From: Epilithonimonas zeae | GTDB taxonomy: Bacteria > Bacteroidota > Bacteroidia > Flavobacteriales > Weeksellaceae | Assembly (NCBI RefSeq): GCF_900141765.1 | Contig: NZ_FSRK01000002.1 | Location: 1-64,000 of the forward strand | Direction of reading: 5' to 3' | Length of the DNA stretch: 64,000 nucleotides | In this document: positions 40,444-49,624 of the stretch, in pieces | Layout: each line of letters begins with the position of its first letter | Numbering within the stretch: the stretch's first letter is position 1 | Notes under the pieces: generated by a model | Database searches by the model: none | The model's input: only the letters and a program-made list of their open reading frames with translations | What the model was told of the DNA's origin: nothing | Program-made: the position numbers and the translations under genes

Positions 40444-43176
40444 TTATTTCTTATTAAAATCTCCTGCAAATACAGAAGTCATTTTGTCTTCGCTGATGTA
40501 TTTTCTAAGAACATCATTCACTTGAGAAACTTTCAGTGCAGAAACTTTCGCTTCCAAAGCATCATACTCATCCAAAGATTGACCGTACTGAAGCTGAGAA
40601 TTAACCAATCCCATCAAAGTATTATCGTTTCCTAAACCTGTTTTTCTGGAGTTTAACCAAGATGTCAAATTGGATTTGAATTCTTCTTCTGTGAAACCGT
40701 CTTTCACTGCTTTATTAACTTCTTCTTTCAAAGCTTTGTTCACTGCATCTTTTTTGGTTGGGTTGAAGAACGCATACCAAGCCCAAGACGCTACATTGTT
40801 GTCAATAGGAATATTCACATAAGAACCCGCACCATAACTGATTCCTTCTTTCTCACGAAGTCTGGTCGGAATCCTTGCTGTTAAGAAACCACCACTTCCT
40901 AACATTTCGTTGGCAATAACGAAAGCTGGATAATCCGGAGATTTTCTGTCCATAGAGAAACTGATTTTTCCAACTGCAGCACCATTTTCTTTGTCCGGAG
41001 TCAGATAATCTTTATCTTGTTTTTTGGTTGCGAATAATTCTGGCTTGATGTATTCGTAGTTGGATTTGGAATTCCATTTTCCGAAAGTCGATTCTAATAA
41101 TGCAGCCGTCGTTTTTGTATCCACATCGCCAATTACAGAACCTACTCCATTATTACTTCCCAAGATTTTGTTATAGAAATCTACCAACTGTTCTCTCTTC
41201 ACTTTCTTGTTATTATCAATCTGTTCCTGCGTAGAAGCTGTATAATAGATGCTCTCTTTAGGATAATTTTCAGTGATTTTTTCGATTTCTGTAAAAGCGA
41301 TAGACTGAGGGTCATTCAAAGAACTTTCCAGATAGGTGTTGTACTCGTTTACAGTTTTTGCCAATTCTGCTTCCGGGAAAGTAGATTCGGTCAGGATTTC
41401 TTTAATTAATGACGTTACTTTTGGCAAACTGTCTTTGTAAGTGCTGAAGTTCACAAACAATGTCTGACCGCTGAACCCGAAATTGATGTTAGATTTCCAC
41501 TCATCCAACATATCTTGTATTTGTTCTTTGGTGTGAGACTTAGTTCCTGTTTTTAGAACTTGTGCCATTAGAGAACCTACATCAGATTTTCCGTTCAAAT
41601 CTTTAGCATTACTAACAGGGAATTTGAAACTTCCAAGAACCTTACCTCCTTTGATATCTTTTTTAATTAAGCCGTACTTCATTCCGTTGCTCAGTTTGCC
41701 TTCTGTCAAATTAGCTTTCAGATTTTTGATACTCGCTTCGAAAGGAGCTGCATCTTTTTCCAATGCTTTTCCTTTGTAATCTTTGGTCAAAGTGGCGATT
41801 TGGTCATCTGTATATTCTACATTTTTGACTCTTACCTCATCTTTTGAAGGAATAAAAACTCCAACTGTTCGGTTGTTAGTCTTGAAATATTTAGCAGCCA
41901 CTCTTTGGATATCTGCGGCTGTTAGTTTCTCCACCGTGTCACGATAAATCATTCCCAATTTATAGTTGCCAGCACCAACAATTTCTGTCAAATTAACAGC
42001 ATAACCAATTGTGTTATTCTTGATATTTTCTACTTGCTTAAGGATTTTCGCTTTTGCTCTTGCAACGTCTTGGTCTGTATATTTGATAGTGGCGATTTTG
42101 TCCAACTCGGCACGGAAATCATTCTCCGTTGTTTTTAAATCTTTATCAGCCGGAATATCCAAACCGAAATACATAAAACTCGCATCTCTCACCAATGGCT
42201 GATAAGCATAAACAGAAGCCGCTTTGTGAGAATCTATCATCGCTTTGTAAAGATAACCGGAAGGGTCAGCCGTTAAAATCTCCTGCAAAGCATCCAGCGC
42301 TGCATAATCTTTATCCGCATAAGGTGCAGTGTGATATAGTGCTCCAATCACTTTGCTGTCTCCTGCACGTTTCAGCTCTACAAAACGTTCGCCATCCTGA
42401 GCAGGCTCTACTGTATAAGGCGCATCCAAGACTCTCGCCGGTTTTGCAATCGTTGAGAAATACTGGGAAATATATTCCAAAGCTTTTTTCTCATCAAATT
42501 TTCCCGCCACAATTAAAGTTGCATTATCTGGCTGGTAATATTTTTCGTAAAATTTTCTCAGCGTCACCGCTTTTACTCTTTCTACATCTTCCTTGCTTCC
42601 GATGGTGCTGTTTCCGTAGTTGTGCCAAAGATAAGCTGCAGAAATAATGCGTTCCATCAAGACACCGCTCGGACTATTTTCCCCGATTTCAAATTCGTTT
42701 CTTACAACAGAAAATTCTTTATCAAGGTCTGACTGAAGAATCGTTGCGTTTATCATTCTGTCCGCTTCCATTTCTAAGAACCATTTTAAGTTCTCATCAT
42801 TAGAAGGAAAAACTTCATAATAATTGGTTCTGTCATACCAAGTTGTTCCGTTGGCATTTCCACCCTTGTCAGACAACATTTTCTTGATATCACCTAATTT
42901 TTTCGTGCTTTTGAACAACATATGCTCCAGCAAGTGAGCCATTCCTTTTTCGCCATAACCTTCGTGCTTGGAACCCACGTTATAAACGATATTTACAACA
43001 GCGTTACTTTGAGAAGGATCTGATAGCAAAAGCACTTTCATTCCGTTACTTAAGGAATATTCTTTGATTCCTTCGGTGTTACTTACAAATTTCGGAGTTT
43101 CGGCTTTTTGTGCAAACACAGGCGTATTAAGTCCTGCATAGAAAACGACTGCCGCAGTCAGTAGAAAATTTCTCAT
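40444..43176 (-). CDS. M16-family zinc peptidase (pitrilysin-like)
   Basis: A 910-residue exported metallopeptidase with signal peptide (MRNFLLTAAVVFYAGLNTPVFA). The first M16 domain carries the inverted zinc motif HLLEH (81-85) and the distal Glu in the following helix. The C-terminal half contains a second M16-like unit without the motif (GVGSVIGDVDTK region), as in two-domain pitrilysins. It probably degrades peptides in the periplasm or at the outer membrane. It is monocistronic, divergent from ruvC, and ends in an intrinsic terminator. Confidence 0.95.
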   Translation of the reverse strand: MRNFLLTAAVVFYAGLNTPVFAQKAETPKFVSNTEGIKEYSLSNGMKVLLLSDPSQSNAVVNIVYNVGSKHEGYGEKGMAHLLEHMLFKSTKKLGDIKKMLSDKGGNANGTTWYDRTNYYEVFPSNDENLKWFLEMEADRMINATILQSDLDKEFSVVRNEFEIGENSPSGVLMERIISAAYLWHNYGNSTIGSKEDVERVKAVTLRKFYEKYYQPDNATLIVAGKFDEKKALEYISQYFSTIAKPARVLDAPYTVEPAQDGERFVELKRAGDSKVIGALYHTAPYADKDYAALDALQEILTADPSGYLYKAMIDSHKAASVYAYQPLVRDASFMYFGLDIPADKDLKTTENDFRAELDKIATIKYTDQDVARAKAKILKQVENIKNNTIGYAVNLTEIVGAGNYKLGMIYRDTVEKLTAADIQRVAAKYFKTNNRTVGVFIPSKDEVRVKNVEYTDDQIATLTKDYKGKALEKDAAPFEASIKNLKANLTEGKLSNGMKYGLIKKDIKGGKVLGSFKFPVSNAKDLNGKSDVGSLMAQVLKTGTKSHTKEQIQDMLDEWKSNINFGFSGQTLFVNFSTYKDSLPKVTSLIKEILTESTFPEAELAKTVNEYNTYLESSLNDPQSIAFTEIEKITENYPKESIYYTASTQEQIDNNKKVKREQLVDFYNKILGSNNGVGSVIGDVDTKTTAALLESTFGKWNSKSNYEYIKPELFATKKQDKDYLTPDKENGAAVGKISFSMDRKSPDYPAFVIANEMLGSGGFLTARIPTRLREKEGISYGAGSYVNIPIDNNVASWAWYAFFNPTKKDAVNKALKEEVNKAVKDGFTEEEFKSNLTSWLNSRKTGLGNDNTLMGLVNSQLQYGQSLDEYDALEAKVSALKVSQVNDVLRKYISEDKMTSVFAGDFNKK

Positions 43177-43242
43177 GTTTTGATAGTTATTTTTAGGTTT
43201 CTAAATTTAATAACTTTGTATGAAAATATATTTTCTCTTTTG

Positions 43243-43271
43243 ATATTTATGAAAATCTTAACGTAATTTTG
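43243..43271 (+). promoter_or_regulatory. Promoter of ruvC
   Basis: TTTTG near 43238-43242, a 21-base spacer and TAATTTTG (43264-43271). The ATG begins only five bases after the -7 element, so the mRNA would be leaderless or nearly so. Confidence 0.65.
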
Positions 43272-43276
43272 CCGAT

Positions 43277-43831
43277 ATGTTAGTTGAAAAAGTCATTTTA
43301 GGGATTGACCCTGGAACAAGTATTATGGGTTTTGGAATTATTTCTGTAAAAGGGAGTAAAATGGAGTTGATAGCTATCCACGAATTAATCCTGAAAAAAT
43401 ACGATAATCATGAAACAAAACTTAAAGTTATTTTTGATAAGACCTTAGCTTTGATTGATGAATATCATCCTGACGAAACTGCTTTGGAAGCTCCTTTCTT
43501 CGGAAAGAATGTCCAGAGTATGCTAAAACTGGGAAGAGCTCAAGGCGTTGCAATGGCAGCAAGTCTCCACAGAAACATTCCCATCATCGAATATTCTCCC
43601 AAAAAAATCAAAATGGCCATCACAGGAAACGGAAATGCCAGCAAAGAACAAGTTGCAGGAATGCTCCAGAACCTTTTGAAACTGAAAGAATTCCCTACAA
43701 AATACCTTGATGCCTCTGATGGATTAGCGGTTGCAGTCTGTCATCATTTTAATTCTGGCAATATTTCCACTGATAAATCTTATTCCGGTTGGGATAGCTT
43801 TTTAAAACAAAATCCAGATAGGATTAAATAA
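43277..43831 (+). CDS. ruvC: Crossover junction endodeoxyribonuclease RuvC
   Basis: A 184-residue Holliday-junction resolvase. It begins with VILGIDPGTSIMGFG (catalytic Asp11), has ETALEAPFFGKN with the second acidic residue and DASDGLAVAVCHH with the last. The start at 43277 is fixed by homology to the family N-terminus. The promoter -7 element ends five bases before it. It is divergent from the M16 peptidase gene and precedes a helicase gene. Confidence 0.97.
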   Translation: MLVEKVILGIDPGTSIMGFGIISVKGSKMELIAIHELILKKYDNHETKLKVIFDKTLALIDEYHPDETALEAPFFGKNVQSMLKLGRAQGVAMAASLHRNIPIIEYSPKKIKMAITGNGNASKEQVAGMLQNLLKLKEFPTKYLDASDGLAVAVCHHFNSGNISTDKSYSGWDSFLKQNPDRIK

Positions 43832-43907
43832 TTTTCTTCACTCTTTCAATTTTTTTCTGTTTTCTTTAAACTTGATTCGTCTCTCCTGATTCTTTATCTT
43901 TGAATCG

Positions 43908-46034
43908 ATGAATGACTCTCTTTTTGAAATCGTAGAACACACCAACCGAAACATTTTTCTGACAGGAAAAGCAGGAACCGGAAAAACTACATTTCTAAAC
44001 GATTTTGTAAAAAAAACCAAGAAAAAACACATTGTAGTTGCGCCGACAGGAATCGCAGCTATCAATGCTGGCGGTGTTACTATCCATTCTATGTTTGGGT
44101 TGCCACTCAGAACTTTTCTTCCAACTACGGAAAGAATCGACCAAAATCTGGCGAACAATATTGCGGACCTGATGCCGCATTTCAAATACAGAAAAGACAA
44201 ACTCAAACTCCTCCGTGAAATCGAAATCATTATTATTGATGAAGCCTCGATGTTGCGAGCAGATGTTCTGGATATGATGGATTTCTCATTGAGACACGTT
44301 CGCAGAAATCAGCAGAAATTTGGAGGTGTTCAGATGTTGTTTATTGGCGATCTTTATCAGTTGCCACCTGTTGTGAGAGATGAATATATTTTATCAATGT
44401 ATTATTCTTCGCCATTTTTTTTCCACGCAAAAGCTTTGGAAGGCAGTAATTTCATCACGCTGGAATTGACCAAAGTTTATCGTCAAACCGATGAACATTT
44501 TCTCGAAATCCTTAATGCAATTAGAGATGGAATTACCGAAGATATTGACTTCGAAGCTTTGAACAAAAGATATCAGCCTGACTTCGACCCAAAAGATGAA
44601 GCCTACGTTTATCTCTGTTCGCATAACAAAATGGCGGACGACATCAATCAAAAAAAGATTAAAGAACTTGGCGGAAAATCTCATACCTACACTGCAGATG
44701 TTGTGGGAGAATTCAAGGAAACTCAATATCCGAATGATGAAGTTCTGGAGCTGAAAGTCGGTGCGCAAATTATGTTCATCCGAAATGACACCTCATCTGA
44801 CAAAAAATATTACAACGGAAAACTCGCTCAGATTTCTTATCTCGATGAAGATGAAATCTCGGTAATCCTTGATGGAAGCGAGGAAGAAATCACGCTAAAA
44901 GCGGAAACCTGGGAGCAAAAAAAATATTCTTTGGATGATGAAAAGAACATCAAGGAAGAAGTTTTGGGAAGTTTCAAACAGTTTCCGATTCGCTTAGCTT
45001 GGGCAGTTACGATTCATAAAAGTCAAGGTTTGACCTTTGATAGATTGATTATTGATGCAGGAAAAAGTTTTGCTTCCGGACAGGTTTATGTTGCGTTATC
45101 ACGTTGCCGAACTTTGGAAGGAATTGTCTTGAAATCTAAGATTACGCCTGAAGTGATTTTTTCCGACAAAAGAGTTTCAAAGTTTCAGGACGAGACGCAC
45201 GCTAATTCCAAAATCGAGGAAATCCTTAATGCTGAAAAATACGATTACAGCATTCAAAAAGTCATTAGAAGAATCGATTGTATTTGGTTTCAGTCCGCTT
45301 TGGAAAACTGGATGGTTATCAGCCGAAGCAGTAAATTCATTGATAAAGAAAAAGCAGATTATCTCTATCATTGTTTGAAAGCTGATATTGAAAATTACAT
45401 TACTATTTTCAAAAAATTTGAACGAATCTTAGTTCAGAAAACACAGAAATTCCTGCAAGGCGAGGAAGAATGGACCGAAATTGAAGTCAAAGCCAAAGGT
45501 GCTGTCAATTTCTTTTTCTCGAATGTGAATGAGAAAATATTTTCTCCGCTCAAGGATTTCTATTCCGAAACCAAAGGTGTAAAAGGTTTGAAAGCCTTCA
45601 ACGAAGATTTCCGTGTCTGGCTGGATGATATCGAAGATTATCTTAAGGATTTGAAAGAGGTTTACCTTTTGGAAACACCATTATTTGACAAAGAAAAAGA
45701 TGTGGAAGTTTCTATGGCAATCAAAAAAGTTCCGACGCACGTTTTGACTTATCAATTGTTTCAAAATGGGAAAACGGTTGCTGAGATCGCGAAAGAAAGA
45801 GGTTTGGTCAATTCGACTATTTTTGGACATCTTTCAAAGTATGCTGAGCAAAATCTTTTAGACAGAAATGACCTTCTGAGAATCTATCCAAAAAGTAAAG
45901 TTGAAGCTTTCGAAAAACAATTCAAAGCTGAGCCAAAAGAGAATATCAATGACTGGAAATCAGTTTTGCCTTCGGATTTTGATTATGGCGAGATTCGATT
46001 GATTTGGAATTATTTTTTGAATTTGAAGAAGTAG
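43908..46034 (+). CDS. PIF1-like DNA helicase with C-terminal helix-turn-helix domain
   Basis: A 708-residue SF1 helicase. Walker A is LTGKAGTGKTTFLNDF (about 18-33), Walker B is IIIIDEASML, and motif VI is YVALSRCRTLEG, with IHKSQGLTFDRL before it. The N-terminal part resembles PIF1/RecD2. The C-terminal region (about 600-690) has THVLTYQLFQNGKTVAEIA and NSTIFGHLSKYAEQ, a helix-turn-helix (HTH_40-type) domain. It may resolve G-quadruplex or recombination intermediates; the neighbouring ruvC agrees with this but the evidence is only positional. Confidence 0.92.
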   Translation: MNDSLFEIVEHTNRNIFLTGKAGTGKTTFLNDFVKKTKKKHIVVAPTGIAAINAGGVTIHSMFGLPLRTFLPTTERIDQNLANNIADLMPHFKYRKDKLKLLREIEIIIIDEASMLRADVLDMMDFSLRHVRRNQQKFGGVQMLFIGDLYQLPPVVRDEYILSMYYSSPFFFHAKALEGSNFITLELTKVYRQTDEHFLEILNAIRDGITEDIDFEALNKRYQPDFDPKDEAYVYLCSHNKMADDINQKKIKELGGKSHTYTADVVGEFKETQYPNDEVLELKVGAQIMFIRNDTSSDKKYYNGKLAQISYLDEDEISVILDGSEEEITLKAETWEQKKYSLDDEKNIKEEVLGSFKQFPIRLAWAVTIHKSQGLTFDRLIIDAGKSFASGQVYVALSRCRTLEGIVLKSKITPEVIFSDKRVSKFQDETHANSKIEEILNAEKYDYSIQKVIRRIDCIWFQSALENWMVISRSSKFIDKEKADYLYHCLKADIENYITIFKKFERILVQKTQKFLQGEEEWTEIEVKAKGAVNFFFSNVNEKIFSPLKDFYSETKGVKGLKAFNEDFRVWLDDIEDYLKDLKEVYLLETPLFDKEKDVEVSMAIKKVPTHVLTYQLFQNGKTVAEIAKERGLVNSTIFGHLSKYAEQNLLDRNDLLRIYPKSKVEAFEKQFKAEPKENINDWKSVLPSDFDYGEIRLIWNYFLNLKK

Positions 46035-46083
46035 TTTTATTTTAAACGCAAAGTCGCAAATAATTTTCAATTCAATAAAAAAG
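46035..46083. repeat. Partial GCAAAG repeat
   Basis: AAACGCAAAGTCGCAAA follows the helicase stop codon and repeats the opening of the paa-gap repeat family. It precedes a perfect hairpin. Confidence 0.5.
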
Positions 46084-46111
46084 AAAGTCGCAAAGTAAAA
46101 TTTGCGACTTT
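46084..46111. terminator. Hairpin between helicase and serS
   Basis: AAAGTCGCAAA and TTTGCGACTTT form a perfect 11-base stem. There is no long T-run, but it separates convergent genes and may end both. Confidence 0.65.
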
Positions 46112-46133
46112 AATATTATTAAAAGAATTCAAA

Positions 46134-47402
46134 TTAATTAATCAATTCAAATCTTGCGTATTCTGCAATTTTCTTTGGTAATTTGATTCCGTCTGGTGTT
46201 TGGTTATTTTCCAAAAGAGCAGCCATAATTCTTGGCAAAGCCATTGCAGAACCGTTCAGTGTATGAACCAACTGAGTTTTTCCATCACCTTTGTAACGGC
46301 ATTTCAAACGGGTTGCTTGAAACGTTTCGAAATTGGAAACAGAACTTACTTCCAACCATTTTTCCTGTGCTGCACTCCAAACCTCGAAGTCGTAAGTCAT
46401 TGCTGATGCAAAACCTGTATCGCCACCGCAAAGCCTTAATATCCTGTAAGGCAACTCCAAATCTTCCAAAATAGATTTAACGTGTTCTACCATTTCTTCC
46501 AAAACAGCATAAGAATTTTCAGGTTTCTCGATTCTTACAATCTCTACCTTTTCGAATTGGTGAAGTCTGTTCAAACCTCTTACGTGTGCACCATAACTTC
46601 CCGCTTCTCTTCTATAACACTGGGAAAAAGCGGTATTCTTGATTGGCAAATCTTTCTCGTCAATAATCACATCTCTGTAGATATTGGTCACTGGAACTTC
46701 TGCCGTTGGAATTAAATATAAATCATCTGCACCCACATAGTACATTTGTCCTTCTTTATCGGGCAATTGTCCAGTTCCGTAACCAGAAGCTTCGTTCACA
46801 ACGTGTGGAACGTTCACTTCCTGATAACCTGCATCTGTATTTTTGTCCAAGAAATATTGAACCAAAGCTCTCTGCAATCTAGCACCTTTCCCAAAATAAA
46901 CAGGAAAACCAGCACCAGCTACTTTAACGCCTAATTCAAAATCAATCAAGTTATATTTCTTAGCCAGTTCCCAATGCGGAATTGCACCTTCACCAAGACC
47001 ATCCACTGTTGTAGATTCGTAAACAATCTCGTTATCATCGGCAGAAACGCCGGCAACTACTTTTTCGTAAGGGATATTTGGGATTTGATAAAGAATATTG
47101 AGAAGTGTTTTCTCAGCTTCATTCAACTCATTTTGTAATTCTTTGCTGGACTCTTTGTATTGCGACGTTTGGGATTTGGCAGCTTCTGCTTCCTCTTTTT
47201 TTCCGTCTTTCATCAGAATTCCGATTTCTTTGGAGATTCTGTTCATTTCGGAAAGTTGTGAGTCTAGCTCAAACTGTAATCTTTTTCTTTCGTCGTCAGC
47301 ATTTACCGCTGCATCGACCAAATCTAATTCCTTGAAGTTTCTTTTCTTCAAGCCTTCCAAAACGCGCTCTTTGTTCTCGCGCAAAAAATTAACCTGTAAC
47401 AT
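46134..47402 (-). CDS. serS: Serine--tRNA ligase
   Basis: A 422-residue class II aminoacyl-tRNA synthetase. The N-terminal coiled-coil tRNA-binding arm spans about residues 25-105. The catalytic domain shows the family motifs LIPTAEVPVTN, FSQCYRREAGSYGAHVRGLNR (motif 2) and HTLNGSAMALPRIMAALLE (motif 3). The length is normal. A TAAATTTG element (47466-47473) about 65 bases upstream is a possible promoter. Confidence 0.98.
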   Translation of the reverse strand: MLQVNFLRENKERVLEGLKKRNFKELDLVDAAVNADDERKRLQFELDSQLSEMNRISKEIGILMKDGKKEEAEAAKSQTSQYKESSKELQNELNEAEKTLLNILYQIPNIPYEKVVAGVSADDNEIVYESTTVDGLGEGAIPHWELAKKYNLIDFELGVKVAGAGFPVYFGKGARLQRALVQYFLDKNTDAGYQEVNVPHVVNEASGYGTGQLPDKEGQMYYVGADDLYLIPTAEVPVTNIYRDVIIDEKDLPIKNTAFSQCYRREAGSYGAHVRGLNRLHQFEKVEIVRIEKPENSYAVLEEMVEHVKSILEDLELPYRILRLCGGDTGFASAMTYDFEVWSAAQEKWLEVSSVSNFETFQATRLKCRYKGDGKTQLVHTLNGSAMALPRIMAALLENNQTPDGIKLPKKIAEYARFELIN

Positions 47403-47465
47403 AGTTTGGTTGTTGGTTGATAGTATTTCGTTATCAGAATAATTATTCTAATTTTCTGACAATTG

Positions 47466-47473
47466 CAAATTTA
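47466..47473 (-). promoter_or_regulatory. -7 element of serS
   Basis: TAAATTTG on the minus strand matches TAnnTTTG and overlaps the stop codon of the upstream lipoprotein gene. Confidence 0.4.
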
Positions 47474-48004
47474 AGGATTTTCTTTGATGATTTCCACAAC
47501 ATTTCTCTGTCCTGGAACCTTAGTGAATTTTAATTCATTATTATACCAAAGTTTTGATATCTGAAAGAGCGAAGGTGTCCAGCTATATTCAATTCTTATA
47601 GTATCCACTCTATAATCAATATCAGTAACCTCGTCGACAACTTTAGAATAACGAATTAGAAAATTGGAATAATATATTTTTTCTTCTGGATTAGAGGTAA
47701 CTTCATCCTTCAATAGTCGGATAGCACCTGCTGGATAATCCATATAAACTACAGTATCTGCATCTTTCGGGAAAGTTTGTCCGGTAATGGGTTTATTAGC
47801 AGTAGTTTCGTCTAAGAGATCCAATAAAGTAACAGCAGAATAAGAACCATCAATTTTTGAGTTTAACAAATCTTGTCCATTAGTCGCGCTTTTAACATAA
47901 AGCATCAGAACCTGATCGATGACTTGTACATCATCTTCGTTATCTCCTCTGCAAGACAATAACAAAACAACTGCTGTTAAAATTATGGATATTCTTAGTT
48001 TCAT
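47471..48004 (-). CDS. Hypothetical lipoprotein of the glycan cassette
   Basis: A 177-residue lipoprotein with lipobox LLLSC (Cys18). No recognised domain is seen; the mature part is acidic and beta-rich. It lies after three surface-glycan genes, 18 bases past the Asn-synthase-like gene. A TATCTTTG element (48010-48017) on the minus strand ends five bases before its start codon, so it may be made also from a leaderless mRNA of its own. Confidence 0.75.
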   Translation of the reverse strand: MKLRISIILTAVVLLLSCRGDNEDDVQVIDQVLMLYVKSATNGQDLLNSKIDGSYSAVTLLDLLDETTANKPITGQTFPKDADTVVYMDYPAGAIRLLKDEVTSNPEEKIYYSNFLIRYSKVVDEVTDIDYRVDTIRIEYSWTPSLFQISKLWYNNELKFTKVPGQRNVVEIIKENP

Positions 48005-48009
48005 CTTTG

Positions 48010-48017
48010 CAAAGATA
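48010..48017 (-). promoter_or_regulatory. -7 element directly before the 48004 start
   Basis: TATCTTTG on the minus strand; the ATG at 48004 follows after five bases. A matching -33 is not seen. Confidence 0.45.
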
Positions 48018-48022
48018 GAATA

Positions 48023-49624
48023 TTAATACTTATATTTTTCCTGAATATACTCTATATACCAAGCACAAATTACTGCATTATAGGTTTTGAAATTTGTAAA
48101 TTCTTTTTTCCTTTTGGTTTCCAAATAGCTTTTCATGTTTTTAGTCAACTTTTGATAATAAGGCCAATCTGCATTATTCATTCTCTTCAAAACCATCTTC
48201 CAAGGAAAAAAATATCTAATAGAATCTTTTATTTTCTGAAGAAAAAATTGGAATCCGGAAACACTAAGTTCTTTTTTGTCAAAACTTATATTCTGAGGTT
48301 GGAAAAAGTACTTTTCTAAAACGTAATCATAAAGCTTTTTATTTTCACGGAATTCAAAAGGAACTTTTCTGTAAAACTCAACCAATTCTTTGTCCCAAAG
48401 AGGAAAATAAGTTTCGAAACCAAAATATAAAAATACCTGAGATGAGTGGAAAATAAATTTTGCTAATTTTTCCTGAATATCCCATTCTTCAACAGACATA
48501 TTAAAATCACCGGAGAAATATGATTTTGCAATTGGATCTAAACTTTGCTGAAGTCTTTGTTGAATTTGATGTTTTCTTTTATTATTCTTTTGAGTGAAAA
48601 TAAAATATTTGGATTCTATAAAAGCTGGAAGATTATGAAAATCAATATTATTTTTCACGGTTTTCTTCATATAACTTCCGCCCAAAAAATCGCCAGAATG
48701 TCCTGGTAAAAAAACAGAATTTTCAGGAATTAAATTTTTATTTTTAAGCTCAATCACTGCAAAATATTCCATCAAATAAGGCATTGAATAGCCATTTGCT
48801 GCAAAATCCAAATAATCTCGAAATGATTGATCTGACTGGATTTTTTCAATATCAATCTCAGTGAAATTTATAAAATGCCAATCATAGCCTAACTCTTCTG
48901 CTACTTTTCTACTAATTGGAACTTCCGGATTATCTTTTCCGTAAGTAAAACAAATTACTTTTTCATAATTCATTTTCTTCAATAAACTGACAATTAAGCG
49001 AGAATCATAACCGCCACTAAGAGGAACAACAGCAGTTCTTCCATTTAGAAATGATACTAATTTCTCTGCAACCTGCATTAAAACCTGTTCTGAATCTACT
49101 GCTAAATCTTCAAATGATTTTTCGAAGAAAGAATCAGTTATAAAGTTTTTGTATTGTGTTGCTTTTCGCTCAAGACTAGAGATTTTTAGAATTTGATTAG
49201 CGTTTGTTTTATAAATGTTTTTATCCAAAGTTTCATTAGACAAAACGAACCCAGCCGTTTCATATTCATCAACCGCAGGCTTATTGAAATCAAATGCATT
49301 TGTAAGATTCAAAATAGCTTCCCAATAATCTGAGATTACTATTCGATTTTTATTAATTTTATAGAAAAGAGGAAAAAAATTAACCGCATCGCTTACAAGA
49401 TAATAGTCGTTTTCAGAAACAACAATGAATGAAAACAGACCATTAACTTTTTTACAAATCTGTTCCAGAGAAACTGTTTGCAATTCTTTACTGATATAAT
49501 CAACAGCTTCTTGATTACGATAAAGATTGTGATTTTCATCAAAAAAATAACCTATGAAAGATAGGTTCTCATTTTGAATCCAAGAATAGGTATCATTACC
49601 TTTTAATAGAAGTTTAACTTCCAT
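48023..49624 (-). CDS. Asparagine-synthase-like protein without glutaminase Cys
   Basis: A 533-residue protein of the asparagine synthase B-like family. Residues about 190-480 form the synthase domain with the ATP-binding PLSGGYDSRL motif. The N-terminal part keeps the class II glutamine amidotransferase fold (SLEQICKKVNGLFSFIVVS) but residue 2 is Glu, not the catalytic Cys, so glutamine cleavage is not expected. It may adenylate a carboxylate on a surface sugar or lipid. It overlaps the next upstream flippase gene by 11 bases. Confidence 0.88.
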   Translation of the reverse strand: MEVKLLLKGNDTYSWIQNENLSFIGYFFDENHNLYRNQEAVDYISKELQTVSLEQICKKVNGLFSFIVVSENDYYLVSDAVNFFPLFYKINKNRIVISDYWEAILNLTNAFDFNKPAVDEYETAGFVLSNETLDKNIYKTNANQILKISSLERKATQYKNFITDSFFEKSFEDLAVDSEQVLMQVAEKLVSFLNGRTAVVPLSGGYDSRLIVSLLKKMNYEKVICFTYGKDNPEVPISRKVAEELGYDWHFINFTEIDIEKIQSDQSFRDYLDFAANGYSMPYLMEYFAVIELKNKNLIPENSVFLPGHSGDFLGGSYMKKTVKNNIDFHNLPAFIESKYFIFTQKNNKRKHQIQQRLQQSLDPIAKSYFSGDFNMSVEEWDIQEKLAKFIFHSSQVFLYFGFETYFPLWDKELVEFYRKVPFEFRENKKLYDYVLEKYFFQPQNISFDKKELSVSGFQFFLQKIKDSIRYFFPWKMVLKRMNNADWPYYQKLTKNMKSYLETKRKKEFTNFKTYNAVICAWYIEYIQEKYKY